From positions 327,748 to 391,747 of the forward strand of contig JAGWFS010000001.1 of the NCBI GenBank assembly GCA_028867785.1: DNA of 64,000 nucleotides, given 5' to 3'. This document shows, piece after piece, positions 1 through 8,568 of this stretch (positions within the stretch are counted from its first letter, which is position 1; every line of letters starts with the position of its first letter). This DNA comes from Nitrososphaerota archaeon (GTDB lineage Archaea; Thermoproteota; Nitrososphaeria; Nitrososphaerales; Nitrosopumilaceae). The notes beneath the pieces are model-generated. The model did no database searches, was not told the DNA's origin, and saw only the letters and a list, made by a program, of their open reading frames with translations. The translations under genes and the position numbers were made by a program.

Positions 1-662
1 ACCAGGTTGACGGATAGTGGATAACCCAGGATTGGGTTGTTTAGAAGTGTTGAGACTTTACCGCTGATTGTTACAGTGTCTCCAAAAACATAGCTTGTCT
101 TGTCTGTAGAAACCGTCATTGTATTGACAGAGGATGTGGTGGCAGCAGGGGGCTGTCCGTTAGATGATCCGGGAGTTGCTGCTTTGAATACCCAGTCATT
201 TGAAGAGCCTGTATCGTATCCGTCATACATCCTTTGCCAGGAGCTGCTTCCGCTCTGAGAGTCTGTCAATGAAGGAGTTTGATCAATTACCGTACCGTTG
301 TTGTTTTTCAGTTGTATTGTCGCACCCGCATGTGGAAACCACAGAGGACCTGAAGTCAGTATCATGAATTGCTTGCTCTGGATAATTGTATTGCCTGGCA
401 CCGTGTAGACTTGTTTGAGTCCGGTTGTAGCGCCAACTGTCCATCCCGCAATGTTTACAGCAGAGCTGGTCGGATTGTACAGTTCCACCCAGTCTATAGG
501 ATATTTGGTGTCATCTCCCACTGGGTTGGTATCAGCTTCGTTTATGACCACATGATTTGCCACTGGCGAGACCTGCCCCAGAGCAGAAGAGTGTACAAGT
601 AAAACTAGAACTAAAAAGATAACAATAGTGTAGGATCCCAAGTATCTCATCTGTGCTACCAT
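1..662 (-). CDS. Secreted lamin-tail-domain protein, C-terminus cut by window edge
   Basis: The frame is open from the window edge up to an ATG at 662, with a second in-frame ATG at 650 (MRYLGSY...). The N-terminus is a hydrophobic signal peptide ending near HSSALGQ. It is followed by a lamin-tail-like domain (VVINEADTNP, then DWVELYNP and a GW) and, near the edge, the start of an Ig-like/beta domain (DKTSYVFGDTVTISGKV). LTD domains occur in secreted archaeal and bacterial proteins, often with nucleases or adhesins, so a cell-surface role is inferred. A weak TATA-like AATTTTAGG lies near 684. The missing C-terminus prevents a more exact call. Confidence 0.7.
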   Translation of the reverse strand, partial: MVAQMRYLGSYTIVIFLVLVLLVHSSALGQVSPVANHVVINEADTNPVGDDTKYPIDWVELYNPTSSAVNIAGWTVGATTGLKQVYTVPGNTIIQSKQFMILTSGPLWFPHAGATIQLKNNNGTVIDQTPSLTDSQSGSSSWQRMYDGYDTGSSNDWVFKAATPGSSNGQPPAATTSSVNTMTVSTDKTSYVFGDTVTISGKVSTLLNNPILGYPLSVNL

Positions 663-802
663 TTCATCGTAGAGATTGCAATTTTAGGTATTGATTGTGG
701 AAAAGTTGAGCTAGTTGTTAATCCCCAATATGCCATTGACTTCACTGGTTAGAATAGCCTCAAATTCATTATAAGCTGTGCGTACAATTTATCTCCCCGT
801 TC

Positions 803-1051
803 TTAGATGTCCTTTACACCATCACAGTTTGGGCATTTGTTCTGGTTTATCCTAGCTCCGCAGACTACACACACACCTTCCCCCACAGCTTTTTGGATTT
901 GCTTCTTCCTGTGTTTAACGAACATATGAATCCCAAAGTATGTTACAACTGCAACGATTACGGAATACACGGGAGCTATAAACGGCAGCAGGCCTATCAT
1001 CAGAAAGAAGACCCCTAGGATCAACAGGATCTCGCGTCTTTCAAACCCCAA
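803..1051 (-). CDS. Small membrane protein with C-terminal zinc ribbon
   Basis: An 82-residue protein starting with TTG. Residues about 8-45 form one or two hydrophobic segments (ILLILGVFFLMIGLLPF...). The C-terminus is a four-cysteine ribbon, CVVCGARINQNKCPNC. The TATA-like CTATTTATTG on the minus strand lies roughly one promoter distance before the TTG, which supports a leaderless start. Such membrane-anchored ribbon proteins are common in Thaumarchaeota but have no known function. I recognise the architecture, not a named family. Confidence 0.65.
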   Translation of the reverse strand: MGFERREILLILGVFFLMIGLLPFIAPVYSVIVAVVTYFGIHMFVKHRKKQIQKAVGEGVCVVCGARINQNKCPNCDGVKDI

Positions 1052-1230
1052 GTTGCCTTGTGATGAAAAAATTTCAATAAATAGTTATGCCAGGCTCCGA
1101 GTCACTGAATTAACATTCATCTATCAATCATGTCTCTAACTCTTCTTCATCGCCTGACTATCATAATTTGTGAAAGTCAGATAATAATCAATGGATGACA
1201 GGCCCATATTGTTGTAAAACAGAACAATTT

Positions 1231-1255
1231 GGTACCACTGGGATTAGTGGTATAC
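1231..1255 (-). terminator. Hairpin downstream of the 1286-1945 gene
   Basis: Arms ACCACT and AGTGGT (1234-1239 and 1246-1251) with a six-base loop are extended by GGT/ACC outside. It sits about 35 bases past the stop of the minus-strand gene at 1286. Termination is inferred from position; archaeal terminators more often rely on T-tracts. Confidence 0.3.
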
Positions 1256-1285
1256 CTAAATTCTCAATCTTCGGCGGTATTTTCA

Positions 1286-1945
1286 TCAAGGCGCCCGGAT
1301 TGCAGGTTTGTATTCTACAGTAGCATTCACAAAACCGATAATCTGATTTTCAATAAATCCTGATACATGACAGGAAGCCGCAGCAATGGTACTAATCGAA
1401 ATATCTTGCGGTCTTATCTGTAAAGAGTTCAGGCCTACTGCAATATACACATCGCCTCCCCTGTTATAACATCCAAAAAAATTCATTGCATAGATTCCTC
1501 TTGCATCTGGTTTTGCAGTGTATGAATAAACAACTGTATAGTTTTCGCCATTCTTGTGAGGAATCAGGATTGGATCTACAGATACAGAAAGTAAAGAACC
1601 TGACAACGGTTTGTAGTTTGTCCTGTTATATACTGAGAGATTGTTTGCAATGTTTACCATACCGGGATAATCCCATGTTGAAAAATATTTTACATAAATC
1701 TGTGCCGTTGAACCTGGCCTCATAAAGAATACTGGCCTATGGTAATCTAGGGCAGGATATGGATCCGGAGGCATCGGAGTGAACTGGCCTGAAGGAATAA
1801 TGATTTTGTGATATACTTGCGAAGAATATACATGATGAGCGGTCAATGATGGAATTCCAAGAAGGATTACAATTATGACAGCTAGAATCAGTGCAGTTAT
1901 CGCTGCAACCTTGACAGACTTGCTCGTTGTGTTTTGTCGTGACAT
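1286..1945 (-). CDS. Membrane-anchored extracellular protein of unknown function
   Basis: A 219-residue protein. Residues 1-14 are polar and basic, 15-35 form one hydrophobic helix (AAITALILAVIIVILLGIPS), and the rest is a soluble domain rich in Tyr, Pro and Asn with two Cys about 30 residues apart (FFGCYN, AASCHV). The layout is an N-in, C-out anchored surface protein. I do not recognise the domain. It is transcribed alone, away from the divergent gene at 2027. Confidence 0.6.
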   Translation of the reverse strand: MSRQNTTSKSVKVAAITALILAVIIVILLGIPSLTAHHVYSSQVYHKIIIPSGQFTPMPPDPYPALDYHRPVFFMRPGSTAQIYVKYFSTWDYPGMVNIANNLSVYNRTNYKPLSGSLLSVSVDPILIPHKNGENYTVVYSYTAKPDARGIYAMNFFGCYNRGGDVYIAVGLNSLQIRPQDISISTIAAASCHVSGFIENQIIGFVNATVEYKPAIRAP

Positions 1946-2026
1946 TTTTTGTCAATTCTAAACTACATGTAGAGACTATAACTTTTGATTAAATTGGAAT
2001 TTAATCCAATTTGGTTTTAGAACAAT

Positions 2027-2335
2027 TTGAAAATTCCAGAATTTAAAATAAAAGATGAAGATACGATAATTCTAAAGAACAAAATAATGATCTTGTGGAA
2101 AATACCCAAACTTACGACTACTCAGGCATCCAATTTGTTGAAAATAGACTGGATTCGCAGTATCAATGACCTGTGTGCTCTTACAAAAAAACATCCGTAT
2201 ACTATTGGAGACAAGGGAAAATTCCTGCGATGCGAGCATTGTGCTGGAATTATCAGTCAAATAAAGGATTTAGTGCAAAGTCTTCAGTCCTACAAAATAC
2301 ACAATCCTAGAATCATAAGAAAACTCATTACATGA
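2027..2335 (+). CDS. Small basic protein, unknown function
   Basis: A 102-residue protein with a TTG start (MKIPEFKIKDED...). It has a CEHC pair near residue 69 and an additional upstream Cys, and is otherwise helical and charged with no membrane segment. The stop is only 19 bases before the GTG of the next membrane-protein gene, so the two are probably co-transcribed. The TTG is one of few possible starts; a shorter form from the ATG at about residue 21 is possible. Confidence 0.45.
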   Translation: MKIPEFKIKDEDTIILKNKIMILWKIPKLTTTQASNLLKIDWIRSINDLCALTKKHPYTIGDKGKFLRCEHCAGIISQIKDLVQSLQSYKIHNPRIIRKLIT

Positions 2336-2354
2336 CATAATTGCGTATAATCCT

Positions 2355-2933
2355 GTGTTTGAACTAATCGTATTTTTCACTTCATTCAAGTATATCTTTG
2401 TCGAGGGTGGAGAACAGGCACTTGTAGGAATAGGAGTAGCAAGTAGAATCGGATTAAAACAGACTCTGAAAATTACTGCGTTTGGTATTGTAGTTGGAAT
2501 TATTCTGTATTTTGTTTTTCTAAAGTTTGCAAGTTTTGTTCCTACAAATATACTTGAAATTGCTCTAGGTATAGGATTGTTATTTTTTAGTGGATTGATG
2601 TTCAAGGAATTTTTTGAAGACGAAACTAAAGTAGACACGACAAAGCACAAGATAACTTACTTTTACATAGCCATGCTTGAAGCAGTAGAAAATTCAGTTG
2701 CATTGGCTACCTTTAGTCTGATTCAACTTGAAAGTGCCTTGACAGGATTTGCTATTGCAATAGGACTTATTATTGGGCTGTTATTGCTTGGAACTGTAAA
2801 GAAAGTACCCTTACGAATCACCAGATTAATAGCAGGAATACTTCTTACTAGTACAGCAATTCCGCTGATCATATACGGTTTGAACGTTCCATCTCCTGAG
2901 GTTTTGCATTGGTTGATTCCGCCATTGCGCTAA
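2355..2933 (+). CDS. Polytopic membrane protein with two ExxE motifs (COG4280/FTR1-like)
   Basis: A 192-residue protein from GTG with about six membrane helices. The first half carries VEGGEQALVGIG in helix 1 and the second half LEAVENSVALA, so each half has an acidic E-x-x-E in a helix, an internal duplication. FTR1 iron permeases and related families use paired (R)E-x-x-E helices; by analogy this may be a cation carrier. The substrate cannot be read from sequence. It follows the small gene at 2027 closely. Confidence 0.55.
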   Translation: MFELIVFFTSFKYIFVEGGEQALVGIGVASRIGLKQTLKITAFGIVVGIILYFVFLKFASFVPTNILEIALGIGLLFFSGLMFKEFFEDETKVDTTKHKITYFYIAMLEAVENSVALATFSLIQLESALTGFAIAIGLIIGLLLLGTVKKVPLRITRLIAGILLTSTAIPLIIYGLNVPSPEVLHWLIPPLR

Positions 2934-3022
2934 GAATTTTCAGTTAATTTAAGGAACTGTCAAGCTGATGTTGGTTTTTTAACCTGTAAAAAATAGTCGG
3001 CTCACTTTTAATCGATAGTACT

Positions 3023-3130
3023 TCAGCAACAACATAGACCAGATGCTGAACAGGTAGGACAATACTTTGGAGATTTTGATTTCTTACATTCAGAAGGAAA
3101 ACATCCACAATCAGCACATTTGATTTCCAT
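3023..3130 (-). CDS. 35-residue Cys-rich mini-protein
   Basis: Translation from ATG at 3130 gives MEIKCADCGCFPSEC..., then YCPTC, and ends GLCCC: nine cysteines in 35 residues. Two CxxC knuckles suggest a zinc- or metal-binding ribbon; the terminal CCC is unusual. A perfect TATTTAAATA is centred 27 bases before the ATG, the spacing of a leaderless archaeal promoter, which is the main support for so short a gene. Confidence 0.6.
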   Translation of the reverse strand: MEIKCADCGCFPSECKKSKSPKYCPTCSASGLCCC

Positions 3131-3152
3131 GAGCTTCACTTACATGTCAAGT

Positions 3153-3162
3153 TATTTAAATA
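3153..3162. promoter_or_regulatory. Palindromic TATA box TATTTAAATA
   Basis: Perfectly self-complementary. Its centre is 27 bases from the ATG of the Cys-rich gene (minus strand) and 29-30 bases from a plus-strand TTG, so it could drive both directions. Confidence 0.5.
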
Positions 3163-3260
3163 CATTTTACTCTGATCCCATATCGTTTGAAACGTTCTGT
3201 CAGGATTGCAATCATTTCAGGTATAGCAGTTGCCGCAAATAAACCATAATTATAATCCAA

Positions 3261-3289
3261 AAAAAAGGTCAAATGAATCCACGCTGTCT
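3261..3289. repeat. 29-bp direct repeat, copy 1
   Basis: AAAAAAGGTCAAAT followed after three variable positions by CACGCTGTCT. 26 of 29 bases match copy 2 at 4193-4221. The two copies flank the secreted-protein gene at 3446. Confidence 0.7.
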
Positions 3290-3445
3290 CCCCATTCTTA
3301 TGTATCTGTTCAATGAATCAAATTATAATCCATAAAATGTAATAATATTTTGTGATCGCAATAGAAGACCAGTCTGTAACAATTTTTTCTTACACGAAGG
3401 AAAGCTACGCGTTTGTTAAATAATAAAAAATTTTTCCACCTTGCA

Positions 3446-4111
3446 ATGAGACTAAGATCCAACGGAATGGCACATGCCAAGAAAAAGTCCTTGGCAATGT
3501 TTGGAACCGGCCTGATGTTGATGGTGTTGACACTCACACCACTCGGCGGTACGCAACCATCATTTGCTACAGGAAACGGAGCTCCAAGCGGTCCCCACTA
3601 CAACCTAAACATCAATGGAGTAAGCAATACAGCAAACTTCCCTACGGCTGATAAAAGCGGAGGAAATGTAATTTTTGTTCCATTGCATGGACACTGCGAC
3701 ATTGGTCTTACTGAGGGTTCATCATTTTATGTCTTGGACAATAACTGTATGGATGGAAAGGCAAACTTCCAATTGCCTCCCCCAACCACCAGCACTGGAT
3801 CTGCACAGTATACAGTCTGGGCAAGAGCAGTAGGCAAGCCTGGAGGCTCATCCACGCTTACCACATGTGCCACAGACCCGACAACTGGAGAACAAGTGTG
3901 TTCTCTAAACCAAGTCATAACCATGAGAACGCATGGCAAGCAGACATTCACAAACGTCACAAACCAACTCACACAGCTCTGTTATCTGAACTCTACAACG
4001 GGCCAGACTACATGTGTAAACATCTTTGATCCAACATTCCAGAACTACCTGTGGTCGTATGACAACAACGGAGTAAAGGTCCTTCAGTTAAGGTTCTATC
4101 CAATAAACTAA
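3446..4111 (+). CDS. Secreted protein, unknown family
   Basis: The frame is open from a TTG at 3413, but a TATA-like TTAAATAATA at 3415-3424 is centred about 26 bases before the ATG at 3446, so I start there (221 residues). Residues about 12-40 form a signal peptide with preceding basic stretch (KKKS) and a likely cleavage after PSFA. The mature part is Gly/Thr/Asn-rich beta-type sequence with scattered Cys (GHCDIG, NNCMDG, TTCATD, EQVCS, QLCYL). The domain is not recognised. Extracellular location is inferred. Confidence 0.65.
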   Translation: MRLRSNGMAHAKKKSLAMFGTGLMLMVLTLTPLGGTQPSFATGNGAPSGPHYNLNINGVSNTANFPTADKSGGNVIFVPLHGHCDIGLTEGSSFYVLDNNCMDGKANFQLPPPTTSTGSAQYTVWARAVGKPGGSSTLTTCATDPTTGEQVCSLNQVITMRTHGKQTFTNVTNQLTQLCYLNSTTGQTTCVNIFDPTFQNYLWSYDNNGVKVLQLRFYPIN

Positions 4112-4126
4112 AAACCAACCTACCTC

Positions 4127-4140
4127 TCTTTCCTTTTTTT
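4127..4140 (+). terminator. T-tract terminator after the 3446 gene
   Basis: A pyrimidine run ending in seven T starts 16 bases after the stop codon. T-tracts are the usual archaeal termination signal. Confidence 0.45.
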
Positions 4141-4192
4141 GCTTTAAAAATAAAATCTTGATCATGGTTAATTAAATCTCAATTTTAGTTCT

Positions 4193-4221
4193 AAAAAAGG
4201 TCAAATCATCCCACGCTGTCT
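4193..4221. repeat. 29-bp direct repeat, copy 2
   Basis: Same orientation as copy 1 at 3261-3289, three mismatches. Lies between the T-tract and the tRNA-Pro gene. Confidence 0.7.
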
Positions 4222-4238
4222 TTACCCCTAGAAAAAGA

Positions 4239-4312
4239 TGGGATCGGCCGGATTTGAACCGACGACCTCAGGTACCCAAAACCCGAATCATGCCAAGCTA
4301 GACCACGATCCC
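4239..4312 (-). tRNA. tRNA-Pro (anticodon TGG)
   Basis: On the minus strand the acceptor GGGATCG (4312-4306) pairs with CGATCCC (4246-4240) plus discriminator A. The anticodon stem CGGGT/ACCTG encloses the loop TTTGGGT, giving anticodon TGG for proline. The T-stem GTCGG/CCGGC encloses TTCAAAT. No intron and no encoded CCA. All four arms fold. Confidence 0.95.
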
Positions 4313-4396
4313 GATGTTGAATGCACCAAAAAGTCCCCAATTTAAGCTTCTCATAGCATGATTATTTTAAATAAGAAATACTTTAAGCATAAACCA

Positions 4397-5287
4397 ATGC
4401 AGGTCCGGGATTACATCAACGCAGGCAAAATTGCATCAGAGGTAAGAGAGAATGCAAGAAAAAGGTATCACGTGGGTTCCACTCTGTTTGAAATTTGTGA
4501 ATCGATTGAAAAAGAGATAGAACAAAAGGGGGGCAAGTGTGCATTTCCTGTAAATGCCAGCCTGAATGAAATTGCGGCGCATTATACTGCAGAACCAAAT
4601 GATTCCAAGGTTGTAAAAGAAACAGATCTTTTAAAAATCGATTTGGGGGTACAGATAAATGGATACATTGCCGATACTGCAGTTACCGTATGCTATGACC
4701 CAAATTATGATTATTTGGTACAAGCTGCAGAGGCAGCGTTAAAGGATGCAATGTCAATAATGCGCACAGGTACAAAATCAAGTGATGTTGGAAAGACCAT
4801 AGAGGGAACGGTAAAACAGATGGGCGGAATACCCATTGCGAATCTCAGCGGTCATTCTCTTGAACAATATACAATCCATGCAGGCAAATCAGTGCCCAAC
4901 ATATGGTCCATAGGATCATTTTCTTTCCTGTCAACGGAAGCATATGCATGCGAGCCATTTGTTACAACGCGAGATGGCCTTGGCTTTGTGCGCGAAGGCA
5001 AGACTAGGAATATCTTTTCGCTTGCAACAAGAAAGCATTCAAAGGACGAGGACGCCAACAAGATGATTGATTTCATCTGGCAGAAATTCAACATGCTTCC
5101 GTTTGCACTAAGGTGGATAGTAAAGGAATGGGACGAAAAAACCGCAAAACTGCTTTTAGACAAGCTGATTCAAAGCAAGATAGTCAGGTCATATCCTATT
5201 CTTGTAGAGGCAAACAGCCAGAGAGTAGCACAGGCAGAACACACGTTCATCCCCCAGGAGAACGGCGTCACCGTTACTACTATTTGA
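4397..5287 (+). CDS. map: Methionine aminopeptidase, type II
   Basis: Removes the initiator Met from nascent proteins. The five metal ligands of the pita-bread fold are visible: D in LKIDLGV, D in IADTAV, H in LSGHSLEQY, E in YACEPFVT and E in QAEHTF. The helical insertion after the His marks the type II (archaeal/eukaryotic) form; about 296 residues is the usual archaeal length. The frame is open upstream to 4358, but a TTTTAAATA at 4365-4373 centred about 28 bases before the ATG at 4397 favours MQVRDY as start. It converges with the zinc-ribbon gene at 5280, overlapping by eight bases. Confidence 0.95.
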   Translation: MQVRDYINAGKIASEVRENARKRYHVGSTLFEICESIEKEIEQKGGKCAFPVNASLNEIAAHYTAEPNDSKVVKETDLLKIDLGVQINGYIADTAVTVCYDPNYDYLVQAAEAALKDAMSIMRTGTKSSDVGKTIEGTVKQMGGIPIANLSGHSLEQYTIHAGKSVPNIWSIGSFSFLSTEAYACEPFVTTRDGLGFVREGKTRNIFSLATRKHSKDEDANKMIDFIWQKFNMLPFALRWIVKEWDEKTAKLLLDKLIQSKIVRSYPILVEANSQRVAQAEHTFIPQENGVTVTTI

Positions 5288-5468
5288 TGGTCTCGCCGTA
5301 GATTTTCAATACTGTCACTTGCCCGTTGTTGCATGACGTGCAATTGCCAATCGCCTTGAAAACATAGTCGCCTTCGGCAAATTTTCTTTTCTTGGACGCG
5401 TTACATGACGTACACTGTTCAACAGTGTATGGATCCAGTATCTCCTGTTTTTTTCTTGAGAATATCAC
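5280..5468 (-). CDS. Zinc-ribbon protein, 62 residues
   Basis: Two knuckles, CTSCNASKKRKF and CTSCNNGQV, about 23 residues apart, make a one-domain treble-clef or ribbon protein. Its ATG overlaps the end of the DUF1512 gene (stop at 5465) by four bases, so the two form an operon. Function unknown; close linkage to DUF1512 suggests a shared task. Confidence 0.7.
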   Translation of the reverse strand: MIFSRKKQEILDPYTVEQCTSCNASKKRKFAEGDYVFKAIGNCTSCNNGQVTVLKIYGETIK

Positions 5469-6571
5469 TGTGATACACCTATCGTATTTCCCACGCCAAT
5501 CAACAGAACCGCCTGGCCCGCTTTAGTGGTCTCTTTTATCATGTCGTAGATCTGGGACGTGGTTTTTTCTGCAGCATCGGCAATCTCTTTTTTCATCAGC
5601 GTTATGGCTTCCTTGATTGACTGCTTTACCACGATTGCATAAATCGGTATGCCGTGTTTTGTGGCAACCTCTTCAATCTGAAACTTTTCTGTGCCAATAC
5701 CTCCAATTGCCGCACCAAATCCTTGGGCTACAGATCCCGTCTCTTCTCCTTCAAGCTTCAAAGCTGCGTCCACCATTATTATGGCCGCAGGTTTTTTCTC
5801 TGAGATGATTTTTTCAGCTGCCTCCCCTGGTTTCCCAACTGTTCCCGCAGGTCCCTCGGCTTTCAATAACAAGAGTCTTCTACCTTCAAAGTCTTTTTCA
5901 CTCCAGACTGTTTCCTGCACTGCTTGCATTTTTTCCGTATCAAGCATCATCTTGCCTACGATCATGGGGCCTATCCCGTCCCCGATTGGCTGGCCTTGTT
6001 TGAATGCAGATACCGCGGTTTTAAGCGCGTCTGCCTCCTCCATGATAAACGGAATCATCATCTGCAGCGGCAAAATAAGTGGAAAGTTGTTTTGTTTTTT
6101 TGCGGTAAGGAACATGTGCCTAACGCTTTTGTAAAGCAGATGTATTGTTGTAACTACCTCTAGAATGTTTATTATCTTGCTTGCTTCAAGTGCGCTCAGT
6201 TCAGGTGCAAACGCCCTGACTTGGGTCTTTGTAAAGTCCTCCCTGCTTTTCATCATGTGCATGATTTTAGGGACTAGGCCGTTTGGGTCCATATCGACAG
6301 GCATTATTGTAAAGTATTCAAAATACCTGTCAAGTCTAGAGGGAATGTCCCAGCTTGGCTTTACTGTGGTTTTGATATAATCTGCAAGCTCCTTTCTAGT
6401 GTCATCTCGGTACATCTTTAGCTTTTCAAGAGACTTGTTGATTTCAGAAGAAGTAACCTGCAACTGGATTTTTTGACCGTAAAGCATAAAGACAAAAATT
6501 GGAACTATCCACACAAGCCATATCAGTGGATTAGAGTTATCATTAGTGTTGAGAAGCTTGTCCAAATTCAT
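5465..6571 (-). CDS. DUF1512 family protein
   Basis: About 368 residues from the ATG at 6571 (MNLDKLL); the frame continues to 6676, but that would overlap the divergent gene at 6668. One N-terminal membrane helix (LIWLVWIVPIFVFMLYG), then a helical region, then an alpha/beta C-terminal half with glycine-rich turns (MIVGKMM, AEGPAGTVGKPG, QGFGAAIGGIGTEK, VLLIGVGNTIGVSQ). This matches what I know of DUF1512, an archaeal family of unknown function. Operon with the downstream zinc ribbon. Confidence 0.75.
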   Translation of the reverse strand: MNLDKLLNTNDNSNPLIWLVWIVPIFVFMLYGQKIQLQVTSSEINKSLEKLKMYRDDTRKELADYIKTTVKPSWDIPSRLDRYFEYFTIMPVDMDPNGLVPKIMHMMKSREDFTKTQVRAFAPELSALEASKIINILEVVTTIHLLYKSVRHMFLTAKKQNNFPLILPLQMMIPFIMEEADALKTAVSAFKQGQPIGDGIGPMIVGKMMLDTEKMQAVQETVWSEKDFEGRRLLLLKAEGPAGTVGKPGEAAEKIISEKKPAAIIMVDAALKLEGEETGSVAQGFGAAIGGIGTEKFQIEEVATKHGIPIYAIVVKQSIKEAITLMKKEIADAAEKTTSQIYDMIKETTKAGQAVLLIGVGNTIGVSQ

Positions 6572-6667
6572 ACCTAGAAAATCCAATATTGAAAAAGCTG
6601 GTACGAACCAAATTAAATCTTTGTGGAAAATTAAATTGTTTTTTAACCCAAGACTCCAAGAAACAAC

Positions 6668-8086
6668 ATGTTGCAAAGCCAGATAGGTCCAAGGCTTTCA
6701 GAAAAAACAACCTGCAAGATATCATGGGATGACATTACGCTAAACTCCTATTCTATGGATGCTAGCTCTTACATAGTAAAACCTGCAGCGGTGGCTTTTC
6801 CCAGAAATGAAAAAGACGTAATCAAAATCCTGAAATTTGCGTCACGCCATAAAATTCCCGTCACTCCAAGAGGAGGAGGTACAGGTCTCGTTGGCGGAGC
6901 ACTTGGAAGGGGAATAATCTTGGATATGAGACATTTTAACACAGTCAGGATCGGACACGGGGTTGTACAAGTTGGTAGTGGCGTCTTCAAGGGAGAGCTT
7001 GACAGGGTTTTAAGAAAACATGGCAAATTTTTTGGCCCAAATCCGTCAGTTGGCCCATTTTGTACTGTCGGCGGCATGATAGGAACCAATGCAAGCGGTA
7101 GCCACTCACTCAAGTATGGTAGTACCATAGACAATCTCATTGGCATAAAAATTGTCACGTCAAAAGGAAATCTTGTTAGTTTTCCCAAGAGTAATGCCAT
7201 TGCAAAAAAAGTCCTAAAAATCATAGGCTCGGACATTCAAAAACAATTCCCAAGAATAACAAAGAACTCCTGCGGCTACAGGATTGACAAGGTGACAGCA
7301 AACTCGAATACCCAGAAAATAATAGCCGGTTCAGAAGGAACTCTCGGAATAATTGTTTCTGCCAGACTCAAAACAATATCTCTTCCAAGGCGAACTGTCT
7401 TGATCATAACCTCATACAGGACTATCAAAGAGGCCGTCGCAGATGCGCCCAGAATTCTAAAGATCGGGCCGTCATCAGTGGAGATAATAGACCGCAACAT
7501 TGTGCGACACATCAAGACGCGACTGCCGAGAGGAGCAAAATGCTTACTCTTTGTAGAGTTTGATGACAGTGTGACAAAAAAGAAAATAAAAGCCAAACAC
7601 GTGTTGTCGGGCAGAATAGTTACGGTAACCTCGGACCCTAGACAGATTAGGCAATGGTGGACATATAGAAATTCAGCCCTGTCGTACAGTTTGAAGAGCA
7701 CTTCAAAACAGGAAACAGCTTCTTCACTGATAGAAGACGCTACGGTTCCAGTTCACAGGCTGTCTCTTTTGCTTGACCTGGTAGAACATCTAACGTCAAA
7801 GTATCCCATGAGAGTAATCACATATGGCCATGCGGGCAATGGCAATCTCCACATCAGACCGATATTGAAGAAAAAAGACAGCCGTTTGCTTGGAAAGATC
7901 GCGCAAGAGTTTTTCTCCGGGGTCATAAGCATAGGAGGGTCTATAACTGGCGAACATGGGGACGGACTGGCTAGATCAAAATTTGTAAAGGTACAATACG
8001 GAAGTGAGATCTATTCCAAGTTTAGAAAGATTAAACAACTCTTTGATCCTGCCAACATTCTCAATCCAGGCAAGATAGTCATCTGA
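6668..8086 (+). CDS. FAD-linked 2-hydroxyacid oxidase/dehydrogenase (GlcD/D-LDH type)
   Basis: A 472-residue flavoprotein of the PCMH/VAO fold, expected to oxidise a 2-hydroxyacid such as D-lactate or glycolate. Visible are the pyrophosphate-binding PRGGGTGLVGGAL, the FAD loop CTVGGMIGTNASGSHSLKYG, AGSEGTLGII, and the C-terminal cap motifs YGHAGNGNLHIRP and TGEHGDGLARSKF with a closing LFDPANILNPGKI. The length is normal for GlcD. No GlcE/GlcF or 4Fe-4S subunit lies nearby, so the electron acceptor is unknown. A T-rich TATA region precedes the ATG. Confidence 0.85.
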   Translation: MLQSQIGPRLSEKTTCKISWDDITLNSYSMDASSYIVKPAAVAFPRNEKDVIKILKFASRHKIPVTPRGGGTGLVGGALGRGIILDMRHFNTVRIGHGVVQVGSGVFKGELDRVLRKHGKFFGPNPSVGPFCTVGGMIGTNASGSHSLKYGSTIDNLIGIKIVTSKGNLVSFPKSNAIAKKVLKIIGSDIQKQFPRITKNSCGYRIDKVTANSNTQKIIAGSEGTLGIIVSARLKTISLPRRTVLIITSYRTIKEAVADAPRILKIGPSSVEIIDRNIVRHIKTRLPRGAKCLLFVEFDDSVTKKKIKAKHVLSGRIVTVTSDPRQIRQWWTYRNSALSYSLKSTSKQETASSLIEDATVPVHRLSLLLDLVEHLTSKYPMRVITYGHAGNGNLHIRPILKKKDSRLLGKIAQEFFSGVISIGGSITGEHGDGLARSKFVKVQYGSEIYSKFRKIKQLFDPANILNPGKIVI

Positions 8087-8110
8087 TGTTGCCAAATAGA
8101 TTTTTTGTAA

Positions 8111-8437
8111 TTATTTTATCTTTGTTCCAAGCGGAACGTCTTCGTTGACAGTGAGCCAAAACGGCTTGTCGTTGAGGTCAGCAGCCAAGAGCATTGCGTT
8201 TGATTCTATGCCGGCAATCTTTCGAGGCTCCAAGTTTGCCAACACTATTACTTTTTTTCCCACCAGATCTTCCGGTTGATAATATTCTGCACCGCCTATT
8301 ATCACCTGTCTTTTTTCTTCGCCCAAGTCTATCATGCCTTTTATGATTTTTGACTTGCCTGGGATTTTCTCGACTTCAACTATTTTTGCCACGCGGATTT
8401 CAAGTCTAGCAAAATCATCGTATGTTATAGGATCCAC
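8111..8437 (-). CDS. tRNA-binding domain protein (MetRS beta-subunit-like)
   Basis: A 108-residue OB-fold protein: ITYDDFARLEIRVAKIVEVEK at the N-terminus, VIVLANLEPRKIAGIESNAMLLA in the middle, and the GT close at the C-terminus. This is the EMAPII/CsaA-like domain that forms the C-terminus of MetG in bacteria and a separate polypeptide in many Archaea. It probably binds tRNA for methionyl-tRNA synthetase, encoded elsewhere. It converges with the FAD oxidase gene. Confidence 0.85.
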   Translation of the reverse strand: MDPITYDDFARLEIRVAKIVEVEKIPGKSKIIKGMIDLGEEKRQVIIGGAEYYQPEDLVGKKVIVLANLEPRKIAGIESNAMLLAADLNDKPFWLTVNEDVPLGTKIK

Positions 8438-8568
8438 AGTGGTTCTCTTTTTGCCTCATTAAAATTGATTTCGAACCAAATGGAAGGGCGTGTCATTTAG
8501 ATTTGTCATACTTTAGATCCAATCATGACATCTCACAAAATAAATAGGAATGCAGAATTCTCTAATAC

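Larger units (their letters stand above)
3131..3445. other. Intergenic region with shared TATA palindrome and repeat copy
   Basis: No full gene seen. It holds the palindromic TATA element at 3153-3162, the first copy of a 29-bp direct repeat (3261-3289), and the promoter of the secreted-protein gene near 3415-3424. On the plus strand a TTG at 3187, also one promoter distance from the TATA palindrome, opens only a 20-codon frame resembling the start of a signal peptide (KRSVRIAIISGIAVAA) before a stop; it may be a truncated gene. Confidence 0.5.
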
